A stretch of DNA of 64,000 nucleotides from Actinacidiphila sp. DG2A-62 (GTDB taxonomy: Bacteria > Actinomycetota > Actinomycetes > Streptomycetales > Streptomycetaceae): contig NZ_JAYMGI010000002.1 in assembly GCF_035825295.1 (NCBI RefSeq), positions 2,706,001 through 2,770,000 on the forward strand, given 5' to 3'. Of this stretch, positions 8,355 to 17,637 are shown in pieces (position 1 is the stretch's first letter; each line of letters starts with the position of its first letter). The notes beneath the pieces were generated by a model, which saw nothing but the letters and a program-made list of their open reading frames with translations, ran no database searches and was not told the origin of the DNA. The position numbers and the translations under genes were made by a program.

Positions 8355-9989
8355 TCAAGCGTTCTTCTTGCCCTGCGGCCCGAGCAGCAGCCGGGCCTCC
8401 CCGACGGTGATGACCGATCCGGTGACGAGTACGCCGGCGCCGGCGTACTCCCCCTCCTCCTCGGCCAGCGCGACGGCCGCCTCCAGCGCGTCGTCCAGCC
8501 GCGGCTCCACCTGCACCCGCTCCTCGCCGAACACCTCGACGGCCAGCGCCGCCAGCTCGTCCACGTCCATCGCCCGGGTGGTGGAGTTGCGGGTCACCAC
8601 GACCTCGGCGAAGACCGGCTCGAACGCCTCCAGCAGGCCGCGCACGTCCTTGTCGCCGCTGGGCCCGACCACGCCGACCAGCCGGCTGAAGCCGAACGCC
8701 TCGCCGAGCGCCGCCGCGGTGACCTGCGCGCCGGCCGGGTTGTGCGCGGCGTCCAGCACCACGGTCGGGCTGCGCCTGACCACTTCGAGCCGGCCGGGCG
8801 AGGTGACCGCGGCGAACGCGGCGCGCACCGTGTCCTGGTCCAGGGTGCGCAGGTGCAGGCTGCCGATGCCGAAGAACGCCTCGACCGCGGCGAGCGCGAC
8901 CGCCGCGTTGCTCGCCTGGTGGGCGCCGTGCAGCGGCAGGAACACCTGCTCGTACTCACCGCCCAGGCCCTTGAGGGTGAGCAGCTGCCCGCCGACCGCC
9001 ACTTCGCGGTGCACCACGCCGAACTCCGCGCCCTCGCGGGCGACCGTCGCGCCGGTGTCGGCGGCGCGCGCCAGCAGGGTGCGGGCGGCGTCGGCGGGCT
9101 GGGCGGCGAGCACCGCGGTGGCGTCCTTCTTGATGATCCCGGACTTCTCGACCGCGATCTCGCCGGGCGTGCCGCCGAGCCGGTCGGTGTGGTCCAGGGC
9201 GATCGGGGTGACCACGGCGACCTGGCCGTCCACCACGTTCGTCGCGTCCCAGCCGCCGCCCATGCCGACCTCGACCACGGCGACGTCCACCGGCGCGTCG
9301 GCGAACGCCGCGTAGGCCATGCCGGTGAGCACCTCGAAGAACGACATCCGGTGCGGCTGCGCGGCGTCGACCATGGCGATGTACGGCTGAAGGTCGCGGT
9401 AGGTCTCGACGAACCGCTCCGGGGCGATCGGCCGGCCGTCCAGGCTGATCCGCTCGGTCATCGACTGCACGTGCGGGCTGGTGTAGCGGCCGGTGCGCAG
9501 CTCGAAGGCGAGCAGCAGCCGCTCGATCATCCGGGCGGTGCTGGTCTTGCCGTTGGTGCCGGTGATGTGGATCGCCGGGTAGGTGCGCTGCGGCTCGCCG
9601 AGGATGTCCATCAGCGCGGTCATCCGGTCCAGCGAGGGTTCCAGCCGGGTCTCGGGCCAGCGGCCGAGCAGCTCCTCCTCGACCGCGCGCAGCGCGCGGT
9701 CGACCTCCGGGTCGGCCGGGCGGGCCGGGACGTCGTCCTCGGGCGCGGGCGGGGCGACGTCGGCGCGCAGGGTCCGGCTGCCGGCCTCGATCACCGCCAT
9801 GTCCACGTCGCGGATCTCGCGGTCGCGGGTCCCCCGGCCCGCGTCGTCGCCGCCGTCGCCGTCGACACCGCCGTCGAAGCTCTCGCCGTCGAAGCTCTCG
9901 CCGTCGAACGGGTCGCGGCCGTAGGAGTCGCCGTCGCCGGCCGGGTCGTCGACGGGGTCGCGGGGGTCGTGCGGGGGAACCTGGCTCAC
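8355..9989 (-). CDS. folC: Folylpolyglutamate synthase / dihydrofolate synthase
   Basis: This Mur-ligase-family enzyme adds glutamate to dihydropteroate or folates using ATP. The P-loop 'HITGTNGKTSTARM', the 'RTGRYTSPHVQSMTERI' folate loop and the 'VVLDAAHNPAGAQ' C-terminal-domain motif are all present. At 544 residues it is longer than the roughly 430 of typical FolC: the first 100 residues are acidic and repetitive (FDGESFDGESFDGG, then GDGGDD) before the conserved 'AVIEAGSRTLR ... PADPEVDRAL' Streptomyces lead-in. The start at 9989 is the first in frame; a later start inside the acidic stretch is possible. A strong terminator separates it from valS, so it probably has its own promoter in the 90-base gap. 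Confidence 0.93.
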   Translation of the reverse strand: MSQVPPHDPRDPVDDPAGDGDSYGRDPFDGESFDGESFDGGVDGDGGDDAGRGTRDREIRDVDMAVIEAGSRTLRADVAPPAPEDDVPARPADPEVDRALRAVEEELLGRWPETRLEPSLDRMTALMDILGEPQRTYPAIHITGTNGKTSTARMIERLLLAFELRTGRYTSPHVQSMTERISLDGRPIAPERFVETYRDLQPYIAMVDAAQPHRMSFFEVLTGMAYAAFADAPVDVAVVEVGMGGGWDATNVVDGQVAVVTPIALDHTDRLGGTPGEIAVEKSGIIKKDATAVLAAQPADAARTLLARAADTGATVAREGAEFGVVHREVAVGGQLLTLKGLGGEYEQVFLPLHGAHQASNAAVALAAVEAFFGIGSLHLRTLDQDTVRAAFAAVTSPGRLEVVRRSPTVVLDAAHNPAGAQVTAAALGEAFGFSRLVGVVGPSGDKDVRGLLEAFEPVFAEVVVTRNSTTRAMDVDELAALAVEVFGEERVQVEPRLDDALEAAVALAEEEGEYAGAGVLVTGSVITVGEARLLLGPQGKKNA

Positions 9990-10005
9990 GGCGTCCAGTC
10001 TACGC

Positions 10006-10037
10006 AGCGGGCCGGGGCCTTCCGGCCCCGGCCCGCT
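10006..10037 (-). terminator. Strong hairpin after valS
   Basis: A perfect 14-bp stem (left arm AGCGGGCCGGGGCC, 10006-10019) closes a TTCC loop. It lies 43 bases downstream of the valS stop and 16 bases upstream of the folC start, without a U-tract, as usual in Streptomyces. Confidence 0.8.
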
Positions 10038-10079
10038 GTGTGCGCGGCGCCCCCGGCGGCGGCGCCGCGGGCGTCCGCG

Positions 10080-12746
10080 CTACGCCTGCGGCAGCCCGGC
10101 GAGCTGCGCGGTGATGCGGGCGATGTCCGCCTCGGCCGCCGCCAGACGGGTGCGGATCTTGGCGACGACCGGCTCGGGCGCCTTGGCGAGGAACGCCTCG
10201 TTGCCGAGCTTCTTCGTGGTGTCCGCCTTCTCCTTCTCGGCCGCCGCGAGGTCCTTGGCCAGCCGCTTGCGCTCGGCGGCCACGTCGATGGTGCCGGACA
10301 GGTCCAGCTCGACGCTCGCGCCGGCCACCGGCAGCGTCGCGGTGGCGTGGAAGCCCTCGCCGGCCGGCTGGAGCCGCAGCAGCTGCCGGATGGCGTCCTC
10401 GTGCGGGGCCAGGCCGGTGCCGTCCAGGGTGAGCCGGGCCGGCACCCGCTGGCCCGGCTGCAGGCCCTGGTCGGAGCGGAACCTGCGGACCTCGGTGACC
10501 ACCCGTTGCACCTCGGCGATCTCCGCCTCGGCCGCCGCGTCGCGGAAGCCGCCCGCCCGGGCGCCCTCCTCCCCCGCACCGGGGACCACCGCCGCCCGCG
10601 GCCAGTCGGCGATCACCACGGACTCGCCGCCGGTCAGCGCGGTCCACAGCGTCTCGGTGACGAACGGCACGACCGGGTGCAGCAGCCGCAGCGTCACGTC
10701 GAGGACCTCGCCGAGCACCCGGCCGGAGACCCGCGCGGCCTCGCCGCCGGCCTGGAAGACGGTCTTGGACAGCTCGACGTACCAGTCGAAGACCTCGTCC
10801 CAGGCGAAGTGGTACAGCGCGTCGGACAGCTTGGCGAACTGGTAGTCGTCGTAGTACGCGTCGACGTCGGCGAGCACCGCGTTCAGCCGGGACAGGATCC
10901 AGCGGTCGGCCGCCGACATCCGCGCGGCGTCCGGCAGCGGGCCCTGCACGGTGGCGCCGTTCATCAGGGCGAACCGGGTGGCGTTCCAGATCTTGTTGGC
11001 GAAGTTCCGGGACGCCTGGACCCAGTCCTCGCCGATGGGCACGTCGATGCCCGGGTTGGCGCCGCGGGCGAGCGTGAACCGCACCGCGTCCGAGCCGTAC
11101 GTGTCCATCCAGTCCAGCGGGTTGACCGCGTTCCCGAAGGACTTGGACATCTTCTTGCCGTGCTCGTCGCGGACCATGCCGTGGAAGGCGATGGTGCCGA
11201 ACGGCTCGACGCCGTCCATCGCGTACAGGCCGAACATCATCATCCGCGCGACCCAGAAGAACATCAGGTCGTAGCCGGTCACCATGGCCGCGTTCGGGTA
11301 GAACTTCGCCAGGTCCTGGGTCTGCTCCGGCCAGCCGAGCGTGGAGAACGGCCACAGGGCGGAGGAGAACCAGGTGTCCAGGACGTCGGTGTCCTGGCTC
11401 CAGCCGTCCCCGGCCGGCGGCTCCTCGTCCGGGCCGACGCACACCATCTCGCCGTTCGGACCGTGCCAGACGGGGATGCGGTGGCCCCACCACAACTGGC
11501 GCGAGATGCACCAGTCGTTGAGGTTGTCGACCCAGTCGAAGTACCGCTGCGACAGGTCGGCGGGATGGATGGCGACCCGTCCGTCGCGCACCGCGTCGCC
11601 CGCGGCCTTCGCCAGCGTCTCGACCTTGACCCACCACTGCAGCGACAGCCGGGGCTCCAGCGTGGTGCCGCAGCGCGAGCAGTGGCCGACCGAGTGGACG
11701 TACGGCCGCTTCTCGGCGACGACCCGGCCCTGTTCGCGCAGCGCGGCGACGATCGCCGACCTGGCCTCGAACCGGTCGAGGCCCTGGAACGGCCCCGGCG
11801 CGGTGATGACCGCGCGCTCGTCCATGATCGTCAGCGACTCCAGGCCGTGCCGCTGGCCGATGGCGAAGTCGTTCGGGTCGTGCGCGGGCGTCACCTTGAC
11901 CGCGCCGGTGCCGAACTCCGGGTCCACGTGGGCGTCGGCGACCACCGGGATGGTGCGGTCGGTCAGCGGCAGCTTGATCCGCTTGCCGACCAGGTGGCGG
12001 TAGCGCTCGTCGTCGGGGTGGACGGCGACCGCGGTGTCACCGAGCATCGTCTCGACGCGGGTGGTGGCGACGACCAGGCTCTCGTCGCCGTCGCCGTAGC
12101 GCAGCGAGACCAGCTCGCCGTCGTCGTCCTGGTAGTCGACCTCGATGTCGGAGATCGCGGTCAGACACCGCGGACACCAGTTGATGATCCGCTCGGCGCG
12201 GTAGATCAGGCCGTCGTCGTAGAGCTTCTTGAAGATGCTGCGGACGGCGCGCGACAGGCCCTCGTCCATCGTGAAGCGGTCGCGGCTCCACGCCACGCCG
12301 TCGCCCAGGCGGCGCATCTGGCCGGCGATCTGGCCGCCGGACTCCGCCTTCCACTGCCACACGCGCTCGACGAACGCCTCGCGGCCGAGGTCGTGGCGCG
12401 ACCTGCCCTCCTTGGCCAGTTCGCGCTCCACCACGTTCTGCGTGGCGATACCGGCGTGGTCCATGCCGGGCTGCCAGAGGGTTTCGTACCCCTGCATGCG
12501 CTTGCGGCGGGTCAGCGCGTCGATCAGCGTGTGCTCGAAGGCGTGCCCGAGGTGGAGGCTCCCGGTGACGTTCGGCGGCGGGATGACGATGGCGTACGCG
12601 GGCTTGTCGCTCTTGGCGTCGGCCTCGAAGTAACCGCGCTCCACCCAGCGCTCGTACAGCGCCCCCTCTACCTCGGCCGGCGTGTACTGGGTCGGCAGTT
12701 CGGGGGTGCGGTTCGGCCCGTCGGGGCGCTGAGTGTTGTCGGTCAC
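10080..12746 (-). CDS. valS: Valyl-tRNA synthetase
   Basis: This 888-residue class I aminoacyl-tRNA synthetase charges tRNA-Val. The HIGH-type motif is '[15 protein letters not shown]', and KMSKS appears in '[15 protein letters not shown]'. The connective-peptide editing domain lies between them, followed by an anticodon-binding domain and the ValS-specific C-terminal coiled-coil arm ('[22 protein letters not shown]'). I chose GTG at 12746 ([23 protein letters not shown]); an in-frame ATG 59 codons upstream would add only a Pro/Arg-rich shadow. No T-box leader is apparent upstream. Confidence 0.97.
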   Translation of the reverse strand: MTDNTQRPDGPNRTPELPTQYTPAEVEGALYERWVERGYFEADAKSDKPAYAIVIPPPNVTGSLHLGHAFEHTLIDALTRRKRMQGYETLWQPGMDHAGIATQNVVERELAKEGRSRHDLGREAFVERVWQWKAESGGQIAGQMRRLGDGVAWSRDRFTMDEGLSRAVRSIFKKLYDDGLIYRAERIINWCPRCLTAISDIEVDYQDDDGELVSLRYGDGDESLVVATTRVETMLGDTAVAVHPDDERYRHLVGKRIKLPLTDRTIPVVADAHVDPEFGTGAVKVTPAHDPNDFAIGQRHGLESLTIMDERAVITAPGPFQGLDRFEARSAIVAALREQGRVVAEKRPYVHSVGHCSRCGTTLEPRLSLQWWVKVETLAKAAGDAVRDGRVAIHPADLSQRYFDWVDNLNDWCISRQLWWGHRIPVWHGPNGEMVCVGPDEEPPAGDGWSQDTDVLDTWFSSALWPFSTLGWPEQTQDLAKFYPNAAMVTGYDLMFFWVARMMMFGLYAMDGVEPFGTIAFHGMVRDEHGKKMSKSFGNAVNPLDWMDTYGSDAVRFTLARGANPGIDVPIGEDWVQASRNFANKIWNATRFALMNGATVQGPLPDAARMSAADRWILSRLNAVLADVDAYYDDYQFAKLSDALYHFAWDEVFDWYVELSKTVFQAGGEAARVSGRVLGEVLDVTLRLLHPVVPFVTETLWTALTGGESVVIADWPRAAVVPGAGEEGARAGGFRDAAAEAEIAEVQRVVTEVRRFRSDQGLQPGQRVPARLTLDGTGLAPHEDAIRQLLRLQPAGEGFHATATLPVAGASVELDLSGTIDVAAERKRLAKDLAAAEKEKADTTKKLGNEAFLAKAPEPVVAKIRTRLAAAEADIARITAQLAGLPQA

Positions 12747-12799
12747 GCGGCCAATTCTAGGGGCCCCGGTCCACTGCCCTCGCCTGGTTATCCACAGGG

Positions 12800-12905
12800 T
12801 CGGCTCGCGGGTCCGGCGGGGGCCGCTCGCGGGTCCGGCGGGGGGTCGCGTGCGGGTGCCGCGGGGGCGCGTGCGGGTGCCGGGCGGGCCGCGTGCGGGC
12901 GTTGG
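12800..12905. repeat. G-rich degenerate tandem repeat upstream of valS
   Basis: Imperfect units of the form GCGGGTCCGGCGGGGG and GCGTGCGGGTGCCG repeat about six times. No open frame fits a known family. The rest of the 282-base valS to 13029 gap holds only the TACAAT element described next. Confidence 0.6.
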
Positions 12906-12947
12906 GCGGGACCGCGCCCGCATCCCCGCAGGGCTTTGCCCGCTCTT

Positions 12948-12953
12948 TACAAT
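12948..12953 (+). promoter_or_regulatory. Probable -10 element (TACAAT) of the 13029 gene
   Basis: TACAAT stands out in an otherwise very GC-rich gap, 75 bases before the ATG at 13029. No clear -35 is visible at the expected spacing. The gene also has AAGGAG nine bases before its start. Confidence 0.45.
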
Positions 12954-13028
12954 GCGCGCCGCCGCTGCCTCGTCTCTCCTCGCGATCCGTCACCCAGCAC
13001 CAGCTGAGAACCAGAAGGAGAACGACCC

Positions 13029-13442
13029 ATGCGTCGAACCCTCTTCAGCGCCATGGCACTTGCCGGCGCCGCCGTACTGGCCGGGGCCGGGGCCGTGCCC
13101 GCGTTCGCCGACGGGGGCAGTCCGACCGCCGCTCCCTCGCAGAGCGCCGCACCGACCGCGGCCCCCAGCCGCGACGCCACCCCGGCGCCAGCCCCCACGC
13201 GCAGCGCCGGCGCCGCGCCGACCGCGGCGCCCAGGGACGCCACGCCCGCGACCACCGCCCGGCCGGTGCCGAGCCAGGTCGCCCGGCTGCCCAAGGGCGC
13301 GCCGGACACCGGCGTCCCGCCGGTCTCGGCCGGTTCCGGCTCCTCCTCCGGCGCGCTGATCGGCGGCGGCGCGGCGGCGGCCTGCGCGGTCGCCGGCGCG
13401 GCGGTGGTCGTCGTACAGCGCCGGCGCGCGGCGGCCGCCTGA
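13029..13442 (+). CDS. Secreted cell-wall-anchored (DTG-type) small protein
   Basis: This 137-residue protein starts at ATG behind AAGGAG. A signal peptide (MRRTLFSAMALAGAAVLAGAGAVPAFADG) ends at AFA. Next comes a low-complexity Pro/Ala/Thr region (about 30-82), then LPKGAPDTGVPP, a hydrophobic span (LIGGGAAAACAVAGAAVVVV) and a basic RRRAAAA tail. That order (motif, membrane span, positive tail) is the layout of a sortase sorting signal. The GAPDTG form resembles actinobacterial substrates that I recall being paired with class F sortases, rather than strict LPxTG or LAxTG. No sortase gene lies in this window. Anchoring is therefore inference. Confidence 0.7.
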   Translation: MRRTLFSAMALAGAAVLAGAGAVPAFADGGSPTAAPSQSAAPTAAPSRDATPAPAPTRSAGAAPTAAPRDATPATTARPVPSQVARLPKGAPDTGVPPVSAGSGSSSGALIGGGAAAACAVAGAAVVVVQRRRAAAA

Positions 13443-13572
13443 CCGCACGCCCGCGGGTCCGCCCGCCGTACCCCGGCGCGCGGACCGGCCCGGCGCCGTA
13501 CGCGGCCGGACCCGGTCGGCCGTACGTGCGACCGGTCCGGCCGTACGGCCCCTGCCCCCCACGATCCGCCTC

Positions 13573-13595
13573 GGATCCCCGCCTCGCGGGGGTCC
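13573..13595 (+). terminator. Hairpin after the 13029 gene
   Basis: GGATCCCCGC pairs with GCGGGGGTCC around a three-base loop (one G-T pair). It lies 130 bases downstream of the stop and just before the tandem repeats that precede the sigma factor gene. Confidence 0.5.
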
Positions 13596-13605
13596 GGGCT
13601 CAGCC

Positions 13606-13668
13606 CTGCGAGTGCCCCGAGTGCCCCGAGTACCCCGAGTGCAGCCACGACAGCCACGCCAGCCACGG
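13606..13668. repeat. Short tandem repeats before the sigma factor
   Basis: A 10-base unit (GAGTGCCCC and variants, about four copies, 13609-13640) is followed by a 9-base unit (CAGCCACGA and variants, three copies, 13642-13667). They end directly at the sigma-factor ribosome site and leave no room for an ordinary promoter there. Confidence 0.6.
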
Positions 13669-13680
13669 CCCTGGAGAGCG

Positions 13681-14169
13681 GTGAGCCGGGCCCGCGAGCA
13701 GGCGGCGTCCGAGCTGTTCGCCGCCGTGTACCCGCGCCTGGCCGGCTGGTGCCGCCGGCTGGTCGACGACGAGACCGCGCACGAGATCGCGTCGGAGGCG
13801 TTCACCCGGCTGTGGGCCCGCTGGACGGCCGTGGACGAGCCGCGGGGGTTCCTCTACGTCACCGCGGCGAACCTGGTGCGCGACCACTGGCGCAAGCAGG
13901 AGCGCGAGCGGCGGGCGGTGCGCCGGGCGGGCGTCGAGGCGGCGGTGCGACCGCAGGAGCAGGAGGCCGACCCGTCGGTGCGGATGCTGGTGCAGGCGCT
14001 GCCCGAGCGGCTGCGCGTGCCGATCCTGCTGCACTACTACGCCGACATGCCGATCCGGGAGGTGTCCCTGCTGACCGGGCGCAAGGAGGGCACCGTCATG
14101 TCCGACCTGCACGCGGCCCGTGAGCTGCTCCGCGCGCACTTGAGGAGGAGCCTTGACCACACACTCTGA
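13681..14169 (+). CDS. RNA polymerase sigma factor, ECF-like
   Basis: This protein of about 162 residues has sigma-70 region 2 ('FAAVYPRLAGWCRRLVDDETAHEIASEAFTRLWARW', 'GFLYVTAANLVRDHWRKQERE') and region 4 ('VQALPERLRVPILLHYYADMPIREVSLLTGRKEGTVMSDLHAAREL'), with no region 1 or 3. That is the ECF layout. I chose GTG at 13681 because GGAGAG lies just upstream and the residues before it (PRVPRVQPRQ) translate the tandem repeat. It overlaps the next gene by 17 bases, so the two are translationally coupled, the usual sign of a sigma and anti-sigma pair. Its regulon is unknown; the wall protein before it and membrane proteins after it suggest cell-envelope control. Confidence 0.85.
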   Translation: MSRAREQAASELFAAVYPRLAGWCRRLVDDETAHEIASEAFTRLWARWTAVDEPRGFLYVTAANLVRDHWRKQERERRAVRRAGVEAAVRPQEQEADPSVRMLVQALPERLRVPILLHYYADMPIREVSLLTGRKEGTVMSDLHAARELLRAHLRRSLDHTL

Positions 14170-14878
14170 CGGCGGGGACGGCGGCGCGGGCGGCGGGCGC
14201 GACGGCCTGGACCCGTGGCACGGCGGCGAAATCGGGGGCGGCGACGGCGGAATCAGCGGCGAGGACGGCGGCGACGTGCTCGCGGTGCTGCTGCGGCCGA
14301 CCGGCGACTTCTTCCCCGCGCCGCCCGGCCGCTACGCCGCGATCCGCCGCGGCGCGGCCCGCCGCCGACTGCTGCGCGCCGCCGCGGGTGCGGCGGTGAC
14401 CTGCGCGGTGGCCGTGCTGGTCGCGCTGCCGCTGCGGCACGCCGTCGCCGGGCGCGGCGGCGACCGGCCGCTCGTGCCGCCGGCCGCGCCCGCCTCGCGC
14501 GCCGAACCGCCGGCCCGGCAGGACCCGACGCCGTACCCGCGGCCGACCGCCACGCCGCGTCCCGGGTCGCACGGAACCGGGCCCGCCGACAGCTCCCGCG
14601 GCCCCGACCGGCCCACCGGCGGCCCGACCGCGCAGGCCCCGTCCGCCGTCCGCCGCTCGGCCTCCCCCACCCCCACCGCGGACCCGGTGCGGCGCGTGGT
14701 GCCGCGTTCGGACGTCTCCCGGTCGCCGACCACCGCGCCGACCACCGATCCGACCACCGACCCGACCCGGGCGCCGGGCGCCGACCCGTCCACCGCCCCG
14801 TCCACCGCCCCGTCCACCGGGCGGCCCACCGACCCGGTCCGCGCCTCCCCGGCCCAGACCGCGCTGCGGTCCGGCTGA
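14153..14878 (+). CDS. Single-span membrane protein, possible anti-sigma factor
   Basis: This 241-residue protein starts at TTG behind GAGGAGGAG, inside the end of the sigma gene. A Gly/Asp-rich cytoplasmic N-terminus (1-45) is followed by DVLAVLLRPTGDFFPAPPGRY, a basic segment, one membrane span (about residues 75-95, AAAGAAVTCAVAVLVALPL) and a long Pro/Thr/Arg-rich external tail. Tandem STAPSTAPST and TTDPTTDPT are visible in the tail. I do not see the HxxxCxxC zinc motif of ZAS anti-sigma factors. The anti-sigma role rests on overlap, topology and the short cytoplasmic domain only. Confidence 0.65.
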   Translation: MTTHSDGGDGGAGGGRDGLDPWHGGEIGGGDGGISGEDGGDVLAVLLRPTGDFFPAPPGRYAAIRRGAARRRLLRAAAGAAVTCAVAVLVALPLRHAVAGRGGDRPLVPPAAPASRAEPPARQDPTPYPRPTATPRPGSHGTGPADSSRGPDRPTGGPTAQAPSAVRRSASPTPTADPVRRVVPRSDVSRSPTTAPTTDPTTDPTRAPGADPSTAPSTAPSTGRPTDPVRASPAQTALRSG

Positions 14879-15128
14879 TCCGGCGGCGCCCCCCGACCGG
14901 GCCGACGCGGCACCCCAAGCTGTCGACGCCCGCGGCCGATACGCGCCGCCGGTGCGTGCGGCCGGTGCCCGCGGCCGGTGTGTGCGGCCGCCCTGACCGG
15001 CCGGTCCGCGCAGGCGCCGGCGTGCGGGGGCGGACGAGGCTGTTACGAACCAGTTGCGCACCCGATGTAAGGAACGGCTAAGTCATCCGGGAGGATGGGG
15101 CGGACTCGTTAACGGAGGGGACGATCCC

Positions 15129-16094
15129 ATGAGCTACAACCAGCCGCCGCCGAACCCGTACGGCCAGCAGCCGCAGGGCGGTGGCTACGGACAGCCGCAG
15201 CAGCCGGGCGGTTACGGCCAGCCCCAGCCGCCGCAGCAGCCGTACGGCCAGCCGCCCCAGCCCGGTTACGGCTACCCGCAGCAGCCCCCGCAGCCGCAGC
15301 AGCCGTACGGCCAGCCCCCGCAGCCCGGTTACGGCCAGCAGCCGCCGTACGGCCAGGTGCCGCAGCAGGGGTACGGCTACCCGCCGCAGCCCCCGCAGGG
15401 CGGCGGCAGCGGCAAGCGCACCGGTCTCATCGTCGGCGTCGTGGTGGCGCTGGTCGCGATCGGCGCGGGCGTCTTCTTCGTCACCAAGGGCGGCGACGAC
15501 AGCAGCAGCAGTTCGCTGAAGAACGACGGCAAGAAGTACAAGCTGACCACTCCCGAGACGGTCGCCACCGACTACAAGAAGAACACCGAGCTGGGCGGCG
15601 GCGACGGCCTGCAGGACAGCGAGGTCGACAAGCTCAAGTCGGCCGGCGTCAGCAACCCGACGCAGGTCGGCGCGGGTTACGCCACCGACAGCAGCCTCAC
15701 CGGCGGCAAGCTGCTGGAGTACGACGGCCTCTACGGCCAGGTGAAGGACCCCGGCGCGGTCGTCGACAAGATGTTCAGCATGCTCAAGGAGGGCGACTCC
15801 GGCGACGGCTCCAAGGTCGAGGCCCAGGGCAGCCCGCAGCAGGTCCACCCGGCCGGCATGAAGAGCGACGCCGTCGTCAAGTGCCAGACGGTCAAGGAGA
15901 GCCAGAAGGACTCCGGCCAGACCGTCACGATCAACACGACCGTGTGCGTGTGGGCCGACTACAGCACCGTGGCGTACGTCATCCCGCTGGACTCGGCCGC
16001 GTTCACCGGCGGCAAGACCGACCCGCCGTCGATCAGCGAGGCGGCCGACCTGACCGCCAAGGTCCGCAACGACGTCGAGGTCGAGGTCGGCTGA
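15129..16094 (+). CDS. Pro/Gln-rich membrane protein with an extracytoplasmic domain
   Basis: This 321-residue protein starts at ATG 15129 behind GGAGGGG. Residues 1-95 are built of PYGQPPQP / GYGQPQQP-like repeats. A basic residue pair and one span (about 98-118, TGLIVGVVVALVAIGAGVFFV) follow, then a 200-residue exported domain rich in Lys, Asp and Ser with two Cys (VVKCQTVKES and TTVCVWAD) that could form a disulphide. Streptomycetes have many proteins with this layout, and none that I recognise has a known function. It is followed by a 19-bp terminator. The 250-base gap before it shows no gene; it lies downstream of the sigma/anti-sigma pair and may contain the promoter. Confidence 0.8.
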   Translation: MSYNQPPPNPYGQQPQGGGYGQPQQPGGYGQPQPPQQPYGQPPQPGYGYPQQPPQPQQPYGQPPQPGYGQQPPYGQVPQQGYGYPPQPPQGGGSGKRTGLIVGVVVALVAIGAGVFFVTKGGDDSSSSSLKNDGKKYKLTTPETVATDYKKNTELGGGDGLQDSEVDKLKSAGVSNPTQVGAGYATDSSLTGGKLLEYDGLYGQVKDPGAVVDKMFSMLKEGDSGDGSKVEAQGSPQQVHPAGMKSDAVVKCQTVKESQKDSGQTVTINTTVCVWADYSTVAYVIPLDSAAFTGGKTDPPSISEAADLTAKVRNDVEVEVG

Positions 16095-16124
16095 CACCGA
16101 CCGACCGCGCGCCAGCGCACGACG

Positions 16125-16164
16125 AAGGGGGGCGCCCCGGCCGTCCGGCCGGGGCGCCCCCCTT
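16125..16164. terminator. Bidirectional 19-bp hairpin between convergent genes
   Basis: A perfect 19-bp inverted repeat (left arm 16125-16143 begins AAGGGGGGCGCCCC; right arm 16146-16164 ends CCCCCCTT) sits between the stops of the 15129 gene and clpX, so it can end both transcripts. Confidence 0.9.
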
Positions 16165-16190
16165 CCGCGCGCCTGAGCCGGCGCGCCGCG

Positions 16191-17474
16191 CTACGCGCTC
16201 TTCTGCTCGCCCTTGCCGACGATCCGCGGCTCGCGCGGCACCAGCGTGGGGTTGACGTTGGAGCGGACCACGTCGGGGGTGATGACGACGCGGGCCACGT
16301 CCTGGCGGGAGGGCACTTCGTACATCACCGACTGGAGGACCTCCTCCATGATGGCCCGCAGGCCGCGCGCGCCGGTCTGCCGCAAGATCGCCTGGTCGGC
16401 GATGGCCTCCAGCGCGCCGCGCTCGAACTCCAGCTCCACGCCGTCGAGTTCGAAGAGCTTCTGGTACTGCTTGACCAGGGCGTTGCGCGGCTCCACCAGG
16501 ATCTGCAGCAGCGCCTCGCGGTCGAGGTTGTGCACGCTGGTGATGACCGGCAGCCGGCCGATGAACTCGGGGATCATGCCGAACTTGACCAGGTCCTCCG
16601 GCATGATCTCGGAGAACCGGTCGGCCATGTCCAGCTCCCGCTTGGAGCGGATGGTCGCGCCGAAGCCGATGCCCTTGGCGCCGGCCCGCGACTCGATGAT
16701 CTTCTCCAGACCGGCGAACGCGCCGCCCACGATGAACAGCACGTTCGTGGTGTCGATCTGGATGAACTCCTGGTGCGGATGCTTGCGTCCGCCCTGCGGC
16801 GGCACGCTCGCGGTGGTGCCCTCCAGGATCTTCAGCAGCGCCTGCTGCACGCCCTCGCCGGAGACGTCCCGGGTGATCGAGGGGTTCTCGCTCTTGCGGG
16901 CGACCTTGTCGATCTCGTCGATGTAGATGATCCCCGTCTCGGCCTTCTTGACGTCGTAGTCGGCCGCCTGGATCAGCTTCAGCAGGATGTTCTCGACGTC
17001 CTCGCCGACGTAGCCCGCCTCGGTCAGGGCGGTGGCGTCGGCGATGGCGAACGGCACGTTGAGCATCCGGGCCAGGGTCTGGGCCAGCAGCGTCTTGCCG
17101 GAGCCGGTGGGGCCCAGCAGCAGGATGTTGGACTTCGCCAGCTCGATGGCGTCGTCGTGGCCGGCCCGGCCGTTCTCACCCGCCTGGACGCGCTTGTAGT
17201 GGTTGTAGACCGCCACCGACAGCGCCTTCTTGGCCGGCGTCTGCCCGACCACGTAGCTCTCCAGGAACTCGTAGATCTCCCGGGGCTTGGGCAGGTCCTC
17301 CCAGCGCACCTCGGAGGACTCGGCGAGCTCCTCCTCGATGATCTCGTTGCAGAGGTCGATGCACTCGTCGCAGATGTACACACCGGGGCCTGCGATGAGC
17401 TTCTTCACCTGCTTCTGGCTCTTTCCGCAGAACGAGCACTTCAGCAGGTCTCCGCCGTCACCGATGCGTGCCAC
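16191..17474 (-). CDS. clpX: ATP-dependent Clp protease ATP-binding subunit ClpX
   Basis: This 427-residue AAA+ unfoldase feeds tagged proteins to ClpP. The N-terminal C4 zinc domain is [10 protein letters not shown]...YICDEC (residues 13-38). Walker A is '[17 protein letters not shown]', Walker B '[12 protein letters not shown]', and the pore loop '[12 protein letters not shown]' and sensor '[13 protein letters not shown]' are present. I chose GTG at 17474 ([18 protein letters not shown]), matching the family start; the in-frame ATG 13 codons earlier is not conserved. It is the last gene of the clpP1-clpP2-clpX run, 163 bases downstream of clpP2. Confidence 0.97.
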   Translation of the reverse strand: MARIGDGGDLLKCSFCGKSQKQVKKLIAGPGVYICDECIDLCNEIIEEELAESSEVRWEDLPKPREIYEFLESYVVGQTPAKKALSVAVYNHYKRVQAGENGRAGHDDAIELAKSNILLLGPTGSGKTLLAQTLARMLNVPFAIADATALTEAGYVGEDVENILLKLIQAADYDVKKAETGIIYIDEIDKVARKSENPSITRDVSGEGVQQALLKILEGTTASVPPQGGRKHPHQEFIQIDTTNVLFIVGGAFAGLEKIIESRAGAKGIGFGATIRSKRELDMADRFSEIMPEDLVKFGMIPEFIGRLPVITSVHNLDREALLQILVEPRNALVKQYQKLFELDGVELEFERGALEAIADQAILRQTGARGLRAIMEEVLQSVMYEVPSRQDVARVVITPDVVRSNVNPTLVPREPRIVGKGEQKSA

Positions 17475-17637
17475 GAGGTCTTTCCCCTTCGCCTGGGTTC
17501 CGCCGACCTTCAACGGAGCCTGGTGCTTCTCTCACGACGGTACCTTGCCGCGCCCCCCGTGTGGGCCCCCCTTGGCGGTACTGGCGTACCGAGTCCTGCG
17601 GGGAGCCCCACCCGCGGGGGCGCGGCGGGGGCGGCCG

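Noticed and set aside
8742..13007. A 1421-codon open frame on the plus strand over folC and valS
   Set aside because: Shadow of two well-supported minus-strand genes; composition is that of a GC artefact.
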